DNA of 64,000 nucleotides from Salvia splendens (taxonomy: Eukaryota; Streptophyta; Magnoliopsida; Lamiales; Lamiaceae): positions 1,716,257 to 1,780,256 of the forward strand of contig NC_056040.1 in the NCBI RefSeq assembly GCF_004379255.2, written 5' to 3'. Position numbers and translations under genes: made by a program. The notes beneath the pieces were generated by a model. It saw nothing but the letters and a program-made list of their open reading frames with translations. It did not search any database and had not been told where the DNA came from. This document shows, piece after piece, positions 8,964 to 20,473 of the stretch (position 1 is its first letter; every line of letters starts with the position of its first letter).

Positions 8964-11900
8964 CTCCCCCTCAAATTGAGTGGTGGGATCTCCAAAACTC
9001 AATTTGGAAAGCACATCTTCAAAGCTCCTTGAGTTGACTGCTTTAGTTAGGATGTCGGCAAGTTGATCCTCAGAGCGAACAAAAGGGAGTTCGACAATCC
9101 CATTCTCAATGTTTTCTTTGATGAAGTGTCTGTCAACCTCCACATGCTTCGTTCGATCATGTTGTACTGGATTTTGTGAGATGCTTATAGCGGCTTTGTT
9201 ATCACAATACAACTGGCACTTGCTTGGAGGGAGATTAATCTCTTTCATCAATCTCCTTAACCATAAAATCTCGGTCAACCCACTTTTAATCCCACGAAAT
9301 TCTGCTTCGGCACTCGAAAGAGCCACCACCTTCTGCTTCTTACTTCTCCATGTTACCAAATTACCTCCAACAAAGGTAAAGTAGCCTGCTGTAGACTTCC
9401 TATCGTTTGGGTTCCCTGCCCAGTCAGCATCTGTATAACCATGAATCTCAAGATGCCCATTTTTAGCGAACAACACTCCATGCCCTGGAGTTCCCTTCAA
9501 ATACCGACAAATCCTAAGTGCTGCCTCCATGTGATCTGTCTGCGGCTTATGCATGAACTGACTTACGACCCCAACTGCATAGGCAATATCTGGCCTAGTG
9601 TGCGAGAGATATATGAGTTTTCCGACTAGTCGCTGATATCGACTACGGTCAGCCAACTTGGCTCCTTCTCTGATTTGTAATCCGTGATTAACCGCCAGAG
9701 GAGTGTCTGCTGGTTTACATTCCAGTAGGCCAGTCTCTGCTAGGATGTCCAAGATATACTTCCTTTGTCGCAGAAAAATTCCTTTGGTTGACCTTAGCAC
9801 TTCAATCCCAAGAAAGTACTTGAGATTCCCCAAGTCCTTCATCTCAAATTCCTGAAAAAGATTTTTCTTTAATTCCTCAATCTCTTCTAGGTCGTCACCT
9901 GTAATAATCATGTCATCAACATATATGATTAAACATGTGATCTTGTCACCCTGCTTCTTAAAAAATAGCGTATGGTCTGAATTGCTCTGTGTATATCCAT
10001 AGCTAATCATTGCCCCAGCAAACTTCCCAAACCATACTCTTGGAGATTGCTTCAATCCATACAAGGTCTTCCTCAATCGGCACTCTTCACCTGCTTTAAA
10101 ATCTGTTGCAAAACCTGGGGGTGCCTCCATGTAAACTTCTTCTTCCTTCTTCAACTCTCCATGTAGGAAGGCATTCGTCACATCAAACTGGTGTAATGGC
10201 CAGTCCCTATTAGCAGCAATGGATAACAACACCCGAATTGTGTTCATCTTAGCTACTGGAGAGAAGGTCTCAGAATAGTCAACTCCATATGTCTGAGTAT
10301 AGCCTTTTGCGACAAGTCGTGCCTTGTACCTTTCTATCGAGCCATCAGGTCTTCTTTTGATAGTGAAGACCCATCGACAACCCACTGGTCGTTTCCCTTC
10401 TGGTAGAGCACATTTCTCCCATGTGTGGTTTCGAATCAGTGCATCAATCTCTTTCTTCATTGCTTCCCTCCAATGCTTGAATTTCATAGCTTCTTCCCAT
10501 GTCTGTGGTATTTCTTCTTCCTCATATAGTGCATTCTCGAAAGCCCGAGCCATCTCTGATAAATGGCCTTTGGCTAGGTTCACAACAGAGTACCGCTTTT
10601 TCTTGTCAATCCTCTCTGGCGTATACCTTTTGGGTGGAACTCCTCTGTTTGACCTTGGTGGAAGTATGTACCTCCCAGTGTCAGGGTCAACTCCTTCGAC
10701 CTCGACTTCCTCAATTTCCCTTTCTTCGGCCTCAATTGAATTTTCTTCTGCACTTACAGTGTTAGCCAAACAATTATCTGTATCCACAGGATTACTTACA
10801 TTGGATAACCTTAACGGAGAAATATTTGAGGCGATGCCACTTTCTACGATGGACTCTACCACATCAGAGACTTGCTCAGCGGAATTGCTTACTGTTTTCT
10901 CTGATAGATCCGCATCAGGATTGCTTGGCGTTGGCAGTGGCATTGAGATCCAACTTAGCGGGTCCGTATCATTGTTATCCCTAACATTACTCTCCCCCTG
11001 ACCGCTAAGATGGGTAAAGAAGTACTCAGTTTCAAGAAAGTTGCAGTTCATTGTAACAAACATCCGGTTGGACTTTGGATCGAAACACCTATACCCCTTT
11101 TGATTTACCCCATATCCTACAAAAACGCATTTGATAGCGCAAGGGGATAGTTTAGTTCTTTCATGTTTAGGAATGTGGACAAAAACGGAGCATCCGAAGA
11201 CGCGAGGTTCAAGAGTCAAGGGCGGAGGAATTTTTGTGAAGGTGGACAAGACTTGTAGAGGAGTTTTGTGTTTGAGAATACTTGTGGGCAATCGGTTTAA
11301 GAGATAGGCTGAGGTGGCAATGGCTTCTGGCCAGAAGTGTTTCGGGGCTTTTGACTCTATAAGCATAGAACGAGTCATTTCGAGGAGAGATCGATTTGTC
11401 CTTTCAGCCACACCGTTTTGTTCGGGAGTATGAGCACATGTGGTTTGGTGTATAAGACCTTTGTTTTGGAAGAGTTGTTTCATGGTAGAATTAACGAACT
11501 CCCCCCCATTATCTGACCGAAGGACCTGAATGGTTTTGTGAAACTGAGTTTGGATAAGGTTATAGAAATGGGTAAAGTGTGACAAAACTTCAGATTTTTG
11601 TTTCATGAAATATATCCAGGTCATGCGAGTGCAATCATCCACAAAAACTAAGAAATATCGAAAACCTTGCCCCCCAATAACTGGTGCGGGCCCCCAAACA
11701 TCAGAGTGTACTAAGGCAAATGGGGTTTCAACACGAGTATTACTTAATGGGTAAGAGTTCCGATGACTTTTGGATAAAAGACAAGTTTCACAGTACATGT
11801 CATGCTTAGGAATAATACTAGGAAATAACAATTTTAAGTAACCGATAGATGGATGACCCAAGCGCCGATGCCAAAGCCAAGCTTTCCGGTCAGCTGATCC

Positions 11901-13784
11901 GTGAGTTAACATGGCAGTCCCTTTTTGAGCTATCTCATCCACATAGTAAAGCCCATCACGTTCAGTGCCACGTCCAATTATCTCTCCGGTTCGGATATCC
12001 TGCAACAGACAAAATTGTGGCTGCATTAGTAACGTACAATTCAATTCCTTTGTGACATGACTAATGGATAATAACTTATGAGACATCGAAGGAATATATA
12101 GACAATTTGATAACTGCAAAGTTGGGGAAATGTTAACGGTTCCAGCCCCCTCAACCACCGTAAATTCCCCATTGGCAGTTTGGATATGAGATTTTAGAGG
12201 TTTCTGAAGGTTGGTAAGGTCTGAGGCATCATATGTTATGGTATCGGTTGCCCCACAGTCAAAAATCCATTTATCATTTTTCTCATGGCCATTAGATACT
12301 GCACACACAACTCCAAGCTTCTCGAGAGGCTGAAATCGATTTTGGCAAGTGGTTTGGGAAATTATGGAATTTTCAGGAGATTTGGGGGCTAATTGTGACT
12401 GAGAATTTTGGTGGGGTAAAACCTGCAATTTCCCAAAGATTTGGGGGCTTCCAATAAAAGAGCCCCCTAACCCTAATCTACCTGAATCAGGCGCCGCCTC
12501 TCCCCTCATCAATTCTTCACTCCAATCGTGAATTACACTCCCACTTCCGCTGGCAACGAAGTTTGCTGCCCCGGTTGTGTTCGCCGGCTGAGCAGCTTCA
12601 TTTCTGGTCCTTCCTCCTGGCTGGACAGCACCGGCGGTTTGCACGACCCCCTGCACGGCGTTGCCTCCGTCGCCTCCAACTGCTGTGGCGGCGTGCCCGC
12701 CACGGTTCCAGGGTGTTTGCGGTTGCGGCGGCTTGCCGTGCTTCTCTTCCCACCAATCTGGATATCCAACTAGTTCAAAGCATGAATCTTTTGTGTGTCT
12801 TTTCCGTTTGCAGTAGGAACACACCAATTTTGACTTGTCTTCTTCATCACTTCGCCGATTTCTATCATTGCCACTGCCGCGAGCACCACTGTTGCTGCCG
12901 CGACCACCACCGTTGCTGCCGCGACCGCCACCCCGAGAGCCGCCGGTAGGGTTCTGCCACCCTCGGATGGCGAGGCCAGTTCCAATTCCATCCATGGCAG
13001 CTGCTCCGCCGGTGTTTGCCTGTTGTAGCACTCGGAGTCGTGTCTCCTCCTGCTGAATCAGGTTGTACGCATAGTCGACGGAGGGAAGCGGGTCCATTTT
13101 CAGTATCTCCCTCTTAGTTGTTTCATATTTGCTATCAATTGCATAGAGAAACTGACATACTCTCTGATCTTGTATGAATTTGTTATGAATCTCCATATCC
13201 TCTGGACATTTCATTGGGTTCGTCTGTTTTTGGTCGATTGAAATCCAGATCTCTCCCAACCGGCTCCATATTTCTTCTAATGAACTGCTTCCTTGTCTCA
13301 GTGTGGTTGCTTTGAACTGAAGATCATACACCTGGATTTTATCTCTTCCGCTCCCATATGTGACGGCCAACGCATCCCATATATGCTTTGCCGTCGGATG
13401 TTGTGAAACTCGACTGACCAGTCGAGGCTCAATGTTTTGTACTAACCAAGTGATCACACAGTGATCGGCTTGTTCCCATTGTATGAAGGCTGGATCGGTT
13501 CGCGGTGGGGAATGAGGCACTCCGGTGACGTGAGATACCATTCCCCGACCGCTTATTGCCGTCTTCATCAATACAGACCAAAGGGCGTAATTTTCTCCAT
13601 TCAACTTATTCCCACCAATGTGGAGGGGCTGCGTGTCAATTCTGAATGGCATGGCAGCTGTTTCTGGTGGATTTGGTTGGTTCATCGCAAAACTATTGCG
13701 CATAAAGTTGGCAAATTGCCGGGCAAATTCATCTGCCATAGATGAATCTGAGGTTTCGGTTACTATATAGTTGTCATTTGACAT
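8958..13784 (-). CDS. Ty1/copia gag-pol polyprotein
   Basis: 1608 residues in one open frame, normal for the superfamily. Gag is at the N terminus (about 50-255). A Gly/Arg-rich stretch leads into a CCHC zinc knuckle (C322, C325, H330, C335). The aspartic protease region has D509 in a D-C-G-A context instead of the common D-S-G-A. The integrase has an HHCC zinc site (H639, H644, C665, C668) and a DDE core (D695, D758, E794, with 35 residues between the last two). The reverse transcriptase carries the YVDD box, and RNase H follows with DADWAG and SSAEAE motifs. No stop or frameshift was found. The last codons lie in the polypurine tract and the first bases of the LTR. The ATG at 13784 lies about 105 bp inside the primer-binding site. 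Confidence 0.95.
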   Translation of the reverse strand: MSNDNYIVTETSDSSMADEFARQFANFMRNSFAMNQPNPPETAAMPFRIDTQPLHIGGNKLNGENYALWSVLMKTAISGRGMVSHVTGVPHSPPRTDPAFIQWEQADHCVITWLVQNIEPRLVSRVSQHPTAKHIWDALAVTYGSGRDKIQVYDLQFKATTLRQGSSSLEEIWSRLGEIWISIDQKQTNPMKCPEDMEIHNKFIQDQRVCQFLYAIDSKYETTKREILKMDPLPSVDYAYNLIQQEETRLRVLQQANTGGAAAMDGIGTGLAIRGWQNPTGGSRGGGRGSNGGGRGSNSGARGSGNDRNRRSDEEDKSKLVCSYCKRKRHTKDSCFELVGYPDWWEEKHGKPPQPQTPWNRGGHAATAVGGDGGNAVQGVVQTAGAVQPGGRTRNEAAQPANTTGAANFVASGSGSVIHDWSEELMRGEAAPDSGRLGLGGSFIGSPQIFGKLQVLPHQNSQSQLAPKSPENSIISQTTCQNRFQPLEKLGVVCAVSNGHEKNDKWIFDCGATDTITYDASDLTNLQKPLKSHIQTANGEFTVVEGAGTVNISPTLQLSNCLYIPSMSHKLLSISHVTKELNCTLLMQPQFCLLQDIRTGEIIGRGTERDGLYYVDEIAQKGTAMLTHGSADRKAWLWHRRLGHPSIGYLKLLFPSIIPKHDMYCETCLLSKSHRNSYPLSNTRVETPFALVHSDVWGPAPVIGGQGFRYFLVFVDDCTRMTWIYFMKQKSEVLSHFTHFYNLIQTQFHKTIQVLRSDNGGEFVNSTMKQLFQNKGLIHQTTCAHTPEQNGVAERTNRSLLEMTRSMLIESKAPKHFWPEAIATSAYLLNRLPTSILKHKTPLQVLSTFTKIPPPLTLEPRVFGCSVFVHIPKHERTKLSPCAIKCVFVGYGVNQKGYRCFDPKSNRMFVTMNCNFLETEYFFTHLSGQGESNVRDNNDTDPLSWISMPLPTPSNPDADLSEKTVSNSAEQVSDVVESIVESGIASNISPLRLSNVSNPVDTDNCLANTVSAEENSIEAEEREIEEVEVEGVDPDTGRYILPPRSNRGVPPKRYTPERIDKKKRYSVVNLAKGHLSEMARAFENALYEEEEIPQTWEEAMKFKHWREAMKKEIDALIRNHTWEKCALPEGKRPVGCRWVFTIKRRPDGSIERYKARLVAKGYTQTYGVDYSETFSPVAKMNTIRVLLSIAANRDWPLHQFDVTNAFLHGELKKEEEVYMEAPPGFATDFKAGEECRLRKTLYGLKQSPRVWFGKFAGAMISYGYTQSNSDHTLFFKKQGDKITCLIIYVDDMIITGDDLEEIEELKKNLFQEFEMKDLGNLKYFLGIEVLRSTKGIFLRQRKYILDILAETGLLECKPADTPLAVNHGLQIREGAKLADRSRYQRLVGKLIYLSHTRPDIAYAVGVVSQFMHKPQTDHMEAALRICRYLKGTPGHGVLFAKNGHLEIHGYTDADWAGNPNDRKSTAGYFTFVGGNLVTWRSKKQKVVALSSAEAEFRGIKSGLTEILWLRRLMKEINLPPSKCQLYCDNKAAISISQNPVQHDRTKHVEVDRHFIKENIENGIVELPFVRSEDQLADILTKAVNSRSFEDVLSKLSFGDPTTQFEGEC
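8964..8973 (-). other. copia polypurine tract
   Basis: On the minus strand a purine run (TTGAGGGGGAG) directly abuts the start of the 3' LTR. This is where plus-strand priming is expected. It overlaps the 3' end of the polyprotein frame. Confidence 0.85.
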
Positions 13785-13889
13785 TTTGGCTTATGGTTAT
13801 AGGTACAGCGGAAAAAGGAAAAACAAAAAAAACGGGAAGGGGCCGAGAAAGGTATCAAGGACGATGATGATACCTTATCTGAGTCCAAA

Positions 13890-13904
13890 CCCGCTCTGAT
13901 ACCA
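13890..13904 (-). other. copia primer-binding site
   Basis: The minus strand reads TGGTATCAGAGCGGG immediately after the 5' LTR. This is the usual plant copia site, complementary to the 3' end of initiator tRNA-Met. Confidence 0.9.
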
Positions 13905-14151
13905 AGTTAAATGATATAGACAACATATTTAGAGAAGAAAGCAATGGGAGAAGATTATTGTATTTTGATTGAATGATGAAATGGTACTCAACACCCATAT
14001 ATTTATAGGGATGTTGGTGACTTTTGAGATCCTACAATAAATATATATTCATGGAACTACACTACTATTGGAACAATGCATGCACATCTTCAATGCTTCT
14101 TGGAACTCTATTCTTCTTTAATGCTTATTGATACTTCCCCTTTTCTCAACA
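13905..14151 (-). repeat. copia 5' LTR (right)
   Basis: 247 bp matching the left LTR except at three positions. The inner terminal base has changed, so this copy no longer has a perfect TG...CA pair. Confidence 0.95.
13999..14007 (-). promoter_or_regulatory. TATA box of the copia 5' LTR
   Basis: TATAAATAT on the minus strand, inside CCCTATAAATATATGGG, about 95 bases before the end of the LTR. It is the likely core promoter for element transcription, which runs away from the PLAC8 gene. Confidence 0.55.
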
Positions 14152-14815
14152 GATATACTATATAGGTTTATTATATAAAATCATAGTCAAATGCAATTAT
14201 AAGTAGGATGCACGATCAACAACAAAATTGCATCATCTCCATTGAATCGGTGACATTTCGACAAACAATTAATAAGTGTGACTTTTCCAATTATAAACCA
14301 AATAAATTTTCACGATAGAATATCTTTTTGATTTGTAATAAATTTAAAACCCAACATGACTATATTTATTTTTAAAGAAATAAAAATTCTATTTTATTAG
14401 TAGACTTATTTCGAATACTTTGCGACTTTTTTTCTCACAAAATATAACTCAAAATACATACATCCAAGATATTAATAAACACCAATATTGATTAACACAT
14501 GTGACTTCCAAAATTCATGGGTTGATCATAGATATATATAGGAATTACAAAACATCAATATTGATAAACTATTCCTGCGGATTGCCGCACACAACCGTTG
14601 TTCATTCATTGTGTAATAATGTTAAAAAGTAAAATGAACTAAATCAGGAAAGATATAAAGAGAAATCATTGTAAATGATTCAAATGAGAGATAGAGCTTC
14701 TCAAGCAAGCCCACCTCTCAAATTTCTTCTCTAAAATTTTGTACTACAAATTATAAACACAACCCTTTTCTCTTTTTTATGTGTGTAAATTTTTGTGTAA
14801 TTATAATTTGAAAAT
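14152..14815. promoter_or_regulatory. upstream region of the PLAC8 gene
   Basis: About 660 bp of AT-rich DNA between the retrotransposon and the PLAC8 start codon; it probably contains the promoter and leader. No specific element can be assigned with confidence. Confidence 0.35.
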
Positions 14816-15720
14816 ATGGCCAATTATGATCTTGTACCGATTCAAGAAGAAGTAGGATTAGAAACTGAGGTTGAAATGAAATCTTATGGCGGAGAGAAAA
14901 AGCACGAAAGGAAGCCCTCCACCGAGGCCGCCGGCAAGAAGCATGAAAGGAATCCCTCCACCGGGGCTGCCGGCAAGAGTGGCAGAGCTCCTCCGTCCGC
15001 GGCAGCGGTGAGTAGGGTGCAAACGAATGAATGGGAATCCGGCATCTTCTCATGTCTTGTTAAGAATGATGAGTTCTACAGCAGTGATGTTGAAGTTTGT
15101 GAGTATTTCATTTTTGCATTTACCGATTTAGACACGAACCCCGACCTATTGGTTGAAGAAAAAAATATCTTAGCAATTAAGTTGCCTTTTATCTTAACAG
15201 GTGTACTTGGGTGTTACGCGCCTTGTGTGCTTCACGGGAGCAACGTCGAGAGGCTAGGATCAAAGCCGGGGGCTGCGACCTTCACTACTAACTGCTTGCC
15301 CTACACCGCGCTCTGCTTACTCGGTAACTGCTTCTTCGGCTGGAATTGCTTCTCTCCGTGCTTCGCCTATCCCAACCACACGGCCATTCGCCATAGATTC
15401 AATTTAGAAGTATGTTACTTTCCACCCTCTTTTTCTTCAACTTCCCTTACACCACCTCTCTAATTCTCCATTTTTACACACACCAGGGCAACGGTGAGGC
15501 CACGGCCAAATCCATAGGCTGCTTGGAAAACATCAGGATGCATGAGACACAGCGCGAGCACTGTGAGGCCGCCTGCGACTTAGCTACGCACATTTCATGC
15601 CATCCCTGCGCCCTTTGCCAGGAAGCTCGCGAGCTGCATCGCAGGCTACCTCACCCGGGGTTCACAGCCAAACCTGTGATCGTGATGCTTCCACCCGGAG
15701 AGCAATCGATGGGCCGCTGA
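14816..15720 (+). CDS. PLAC8 family protein
   Basis: Three exons rebuilt from frame and splice consensus: 14816-15098, 15201-15409 and 15487-15720, giving 241 residues. Both introns are short GT-AG introns (GTGAGT..ACAG and GTATGT..CCAG). The N terminus is a hydrophilic Lys/Glu/Ser-rich tail of about 75 residues. The PLAC8 core follows, with LGCYAPCVLHGSNVERLG, a hydrophobic NCLPYTALCLLGNCFFGWNC segment, RHRFNLE, a Cys-rich CEAACDLATHISCHPCALCQEARELHRRLPHPG block and a PPGEQSMGR end. PLAC8 proteins are membrane-associated; relatives affect cell number or metal transport. The CPC motif of fw2.2-type members is replaced by YAPC, as in the plant subgroup with a long acidic or basic head. The exact role is unknown. 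Confidence 0.9.
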
Positions 15721-15954
15721 GCCTAGAGGGTTAGATCATAAATCTAGTGTATATACATATAAGTTTAGGATTAGACAGACCTCATGATATTTGTATAAAT
15801 AGTTCAACTTCATATTTAGACAAAGTCTTAAACAAAAATGCAATTTAGTCTAACGACGAAACAGCTAGGAAATTCGAACGAGAGGCCTACATGGTGCAAC
15901 AGTATCTCAACAACAACATGAGGTGTTTGAAAGGAATACAACCCGTTATCACGT

Positions 15955-17562
15955 CTATTCTCCAGGAGCTGATACACCTTGCTTGAGTCGTTCTTTCTTC
16001 ATCTTCTTCTTGGAGACGGGCTTCTTTTTCTTCGGTGGCAAGGTCTTTTGGGCGTAAGTGTAGAGCATGTAATTTCCAACAAGGAATGACAAGAGCAGCC
16101 CTCCGATGACAAGTAACACGATCAAACCTGGGTTGAACCCTTGAGCTGCACCATCACGGGCTGCATTTTTCTGGCAGATGAAAAATATGAGTTAGACGAA
16201 TCCCGACCGAAAGTAAGGTGTAACAAAGATAATATTAGAGAGGCTTCACAGAAACTAGCAGTGACATAATAGTCTAATCCAAGATATGCTAAAGATGAAC
16301 GGTCAGAACGGATTAACTGGTTATATCACACGAAAAACATATCCACCTGTTTTGTTACGAAAGAATATCCCAATGCACTTGTGGAAACATAAGAATCGTT
16401 GATAAAAAAACTCCCTCCACCATCTTAATGTGAACAAGTAATAATAAAAATGTATGCGGGTAGAAAACTCTTGATGTGAAACTATAGAGAAATTCACAAT
16501 GCGCAAGTTCTGCTTAAGAACATAAACAAGCATACAAACGTAACTATTGAAACCGAATCCACTCTTCTCAAACACTAATAAACGGCTTAAATATCGGTCC
16601 AGATGTCTGCATAAAGAGATCATCAACTTAAGTAGAACAAGGATTTCCCCTTCATCTTCAAAAATGGAATTCCATAGCTATGATTAAATTATGATATACA
16701 AAATGTGAAGTTGCAACACATATAGAGTCACAAGTCCCCATAAATATGTTAAATCAACAAAATTCAATTACATTATATTATCTCCCCAAACAAGAGCTTT
16801 AAAAATTACATTCAATCTATATTTGATCATCAATTATACAATACCATGAACCAGCTTCAAGCTAATCAAACAAAAAAAGGATTTTTTTATCAATATGTGT
16901 TTCTTAATGCACACATTCTATCATTCAATTAAGCTCAAAAAAGCTTTTAGATCTTCTATCAAATAGTACAATTACTTATGTTTGTCAAAACAACCTAATG
17001 ATCAATCTCAAAACTCAAATCAAGCATAAAAAAGTTATTAATTTAATCTATATCACAAGGCATAACAACATTATCCCCTATACCAAATTAATCAATAACA
17101 ATTAGCTCAAAAATATAACCAGTAACAATTATTTTTTGAATAACATCAAAATTATAGCTCAAGAAAAAACATCAGAATTCACTTCAAACCCGCATGCAGA
17201 AACAAATAATCAAAATTCGAAAATTCCAAAACAGCAAAAAAAAACAATTTCCATCAAAATCCAAAAAGTAACACCACACAATTCCAGCTGATTACAATGT
17301 AAAACATAAATTCCTTCAAAACAAAGTGCATGCAATAAAAAAAATGCATCAACAGCCACCAGATCGGAGTCAGCCAGACTTCACATAAAACCACATATCA
17401 ATTGCGGAAAATATTACTATAAAAACTAACTGCATTTGTTTAAGGAAAAAAAATTGATTAAAATCACAGATCTGCCAAAATCGAATTCAAATCGAAAAGA
17501 GGGAAAAATGATAATACCACGCGATCGAACGACGGAGGAACCTTGAAATCGTCTGCCCCCAT
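15955..17562 (-). CDS. S1FA: S1FA-like DNA-binding protein
   Basis: Two exons on the minus strand: 17518-17562 (15 codons, [15 protein letters not shown]) and 15955-16170 (71 codons plus stop), separated by a 1347-bp AT-rich intron. The product has 86 residues, the usual size. It has the family hallmark [21 protein letters not shown], a single hydrophobic, membrane-like helix. The very basic tail [20 protein letters not shown] follows, then [11 protein letters not shown]1FA was described as a small plant factor binding the S1F negative element of plastid ribosomal-protein promoters. The helix suggests the protein may be membrane-tethered. Because of the short first exon it is missed by simple frame scans. 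Confidence 0.9.
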
Positions 17563-18793
17563 TGCCGTTTTATTTATTTAAATTTTTTTCTAAAATTTCC
17601 TTTGGAAATGAATGAAAATTGGAATTATAGGAAAGGTAGGTGAAAGACTGATGAAGTAACAAAGACATAATTTCGAATTAGGTGCTTTACTTTTCTTTAT
17701 TTATTAATTGACCCCAGCTCGATAAGGGGAGCTAAAGAGACAAATCAAGGCCCAATTAATAGCTTCGACATATAATAGTAGGACCTACTAATAATAATTG
17801 TCTACATAAAAATTAAATAAATGCATGAAAATATAAGCTACTCATTTGATAATTATTTTAATATAGTACTATCTGTTTGATGTGACATTGAAGGTTTTTG
17901 AGATTGGTAGAATAATAAAAGCCCCATTAGAAGATTTGAGCCTATTAATTTTAGGATAAAAAGCTATTGGGCTTTTTTATTTCTTATGAAGCCCAATTAA
18001 TTTATGGTCTAAAAGTCTACTGGGCTTTCTCTTAATGAGCTTACCCTATGCTCTATTGCCCGTTATTCTAAATCTTGAACCCTAAACTCGAAACCATATT
18101 TGCGGATGTGAATACCCGATGGAGGTAATTATGGTACCCACATCGCACATCGGGTCAGGTGTGAATAGATAAAATTAAAATTTTTCGAGTATGTGTGCAT
18201 GTTTTAAGAGTAAGTTCATTGGGCTCACTCTTCTTGTTTCACTTTTCCCCTTGAGGACGGATCCAAAACAATTTATTTCTGATAATAAGAAGAATATCAT
18301 TTTTCTCTATGTTAGTTATCATTTCTTTTTTCTTAAAGTTGGGTATTTTTCAATTTTTTTTTCAAACACCATCACGGTGGAGGGTTAAGGCAGACCCCCA
18401 ACCTGTCTATATCAAAAAACACGAAGGAAACATACATCAACCAAGTCCAAAAGTGACTCGGTCCACACAGGAGATACAGATCACAAGAGCTAACAAAGCT
18501 ACAATGGTATCCCCACAGACCGGGTACTAACCATTTAACAAACGAGAAAACTAACATAATAAGCAAATAAATACAAGGATGATGAGCAAGGGTTGGCCAA
18601 GCATAGATGGGCAAAGGTTCCTTTACTATATGGCAAGTGTCATTTTTTTATATATTCACATAGTGCATATGTCTATCCAGTCACAGATCTAAGAAATGAA
18701 ACTAGTAAGGTTTGACACATTGAAGAAGGCCGTTGCTAGTATTCGAGGGCAAAGGCAATGCAACAGCCGATTGCTAGCACCGGTCAAAGAACA

Positions 18794-18870
18794 GAAGTGA
18801 ACTCCAATACTAAATGGTTGGGATGGAGCTACCCCTGCACCAGGGGATTGCCGACATCTCAAACTACGTA
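18794..18870. repeat. dispersed repeat, copy 1 of 2
   Basis: The segment gaagtgaac..caat..tggagct...ggattgccgacatctcaaactac is clearly related to 19430-19505. Both are followed by AT-rich DNA. It is probably a fragment of an old transposable element whose family I cannot name. Confidence 0.45.
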
Positions 18871-19429
18871 ATTAAATGGAGTTTGTCATGCTCGTGGCCG
18901 ACTCAACCTTATCTGAATCTGCCATTATATATACATGGAATGTTTATGTTATCTTTATTTCTGGTAAGGTGTAATTACTCAAAAGAATTAACTGTAGTCT
19001 CATATAGCATTGTAACAAAGTCAAACTATAACTATCTTAAATAGTGGATTTTTGTTAATGTGCAAAAACAATAAACTTGCGAAGAGAAAAGGAAAAGAAT
19101 AAAATTTTTATTTATTATGCTTGTTGATTATGACTTGTGAAAGAACTGAGTAACAAGTGGAGCATGTGAAATGCTTAGTCAAGTCAGAATGATGCATGTT
19201 CACGTCCTTTATATATATACTACTCCATATCTCTTCATGGGACAAGATTCTTCGTTTAATTTGTGTGCATGTGCAATCTTATTAGTATTTTACATTATTC
19301 AACTTTCACATCATTTTGGTACCACAATTTATAGAGATGACTCAGATATAGAGCTAAGAAGGTTATAGTTGGTGTCAGAAATCAGGGATAGTATGGCGAT
19401 TGTCGATGAAAATAGATGATGGGAAAGAA

Positions 19430-19505
19430 TTGAAGTGAACCTCAATCCCGAATAATTTGGGGCGGAGCTGCTGCACTATAGGGTCGGCAACAACTCTAAA
19501 TACAA
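19430..19505. repeat. dispersed repeat, copy 2 of 2
   Basis: Partner of 18794-18870. It shares gaagtgaac, a ggagct core and a gg(a/t)cggcaacaactctaaatac-type end, with moderate divergence by eye. Confidence 0.45.
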
Positions 19506-20473
19506 AATTTAATACGTAAAATTTTATAATTCTCATGGGTTGGTGATGGGGTCGATTAACCCTCCAAGTACAACATGAAAGATGATTTGTAGTAATTCGA
19601 TTTGTAGTCTTTGGAGGGAGCTAGGTACTACTACTACTTAAGGAAATCTTAAGTGGATGTTTCTTATTAGCAAAAGCAATTGACACAAGTATAGAGAATA
19701 CTACTAACTTTTTATAGTAAGAGATAAATGTGGTTGGTGAAAGAAATTATTGGGTTTTTTACATAAATATAGTAGTACTCTTACTCATTGAGTTAATCTA
19801 TTTTTTAAGTGACTTATACAGTGGTACTATGTAGCTATTTGGTAGGTTAGAATTGTGAATAGGATCAAAATTCAAGACTCACATGATTGAGTAATGCAAA
19901 CTAGAGTCGCATAAACTCAAAAGGGTACTTGATTTCAATACTTCAGTAATTAGATGGGAAATTCGAACTTCATTTTCAAGCTATTGTTTAGATCTCTGAC
20001 ATCCTAAATGATGTAGGTTCTACCTAATTTTTTTATTAGTTGTACCTAAAGCTGAAAAAGTGGTGGATCGGGTCGGATCGGGTTGGGTCGAACCTTGCAA
20101 TCTTTTCCTTCAAACCTGGGCGGTCTAGAAAATGGTCGGGTCGTTGAAATTTGTTATCGCCTAAATGTTGAAACGTGGTCGGATCAGGCTGGGATATACG
20201 CATTTGTTTTTACAGAAAAATTGTAATATTGGAATAGAACACAAGTTTTAATGCAAAGTTAGTAAAATATGAACGAGAAAAAGACGAAGTGGATAATATG
20301 GAAGATAGAAAGAGAAGATGTGATTAAAGTATGAGAAATAAAAGGTTAATACTACAAATTGAGAGCAGCTTTCTATTTTTAGCATGTGACTAATTTTGAT
20401 GAATGGATGGAAATCTTAAGTTCGGAAAAAAGTTTGTGGGCAAAGGAAGTAATTAAATTAAATGCATTTGTTG

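Larger units (their letters stand above)
8717..14151 (-). mobile_element. complete Ty1/copia LTR retrotransposon
   Basis: The element is 5435 bp in minus orientation. It has two 247-bp LTRs, a primer-binding site complementary to initiator tRNA-Met, one uninterrupted gag-pol frame, a polypurine tract next to the 3' LTR, and a perfect 5-bp target duplication (GATAT at 8712-8716 and 14152-14156). The LTRs differ at only three positions by eye (about 1.2%), so insertion is recent on an evolutionary scale. All enzyme domains look intact, so the copy may be autonomous. It landed about 660 bp upstream of the PLAC8 start codon. Confidence 0.97.

Noticed and set aside
10324..11001. 225-codon plus-strand frame inside the copia element
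   Set aside because: It is the antisense shadow of the integrase-RT linker of the polyprotein. It has no domain and no independent promoter evidence.
18085..18165. possible snRNA promoter element (cccacatcgcacatcggg)
   Set aside because: It resembles the plant USE, but no TATA at the right spacing and no snRNA body follows on either strand.
18191..18614. overlapping frames near 18.2-18.6 kb as a possible LINE or membrane protein
   Set aside because: The hydrophobic peptides come from T-rich DNA and no reverse transcriptase, endonuclease or other motif is present.
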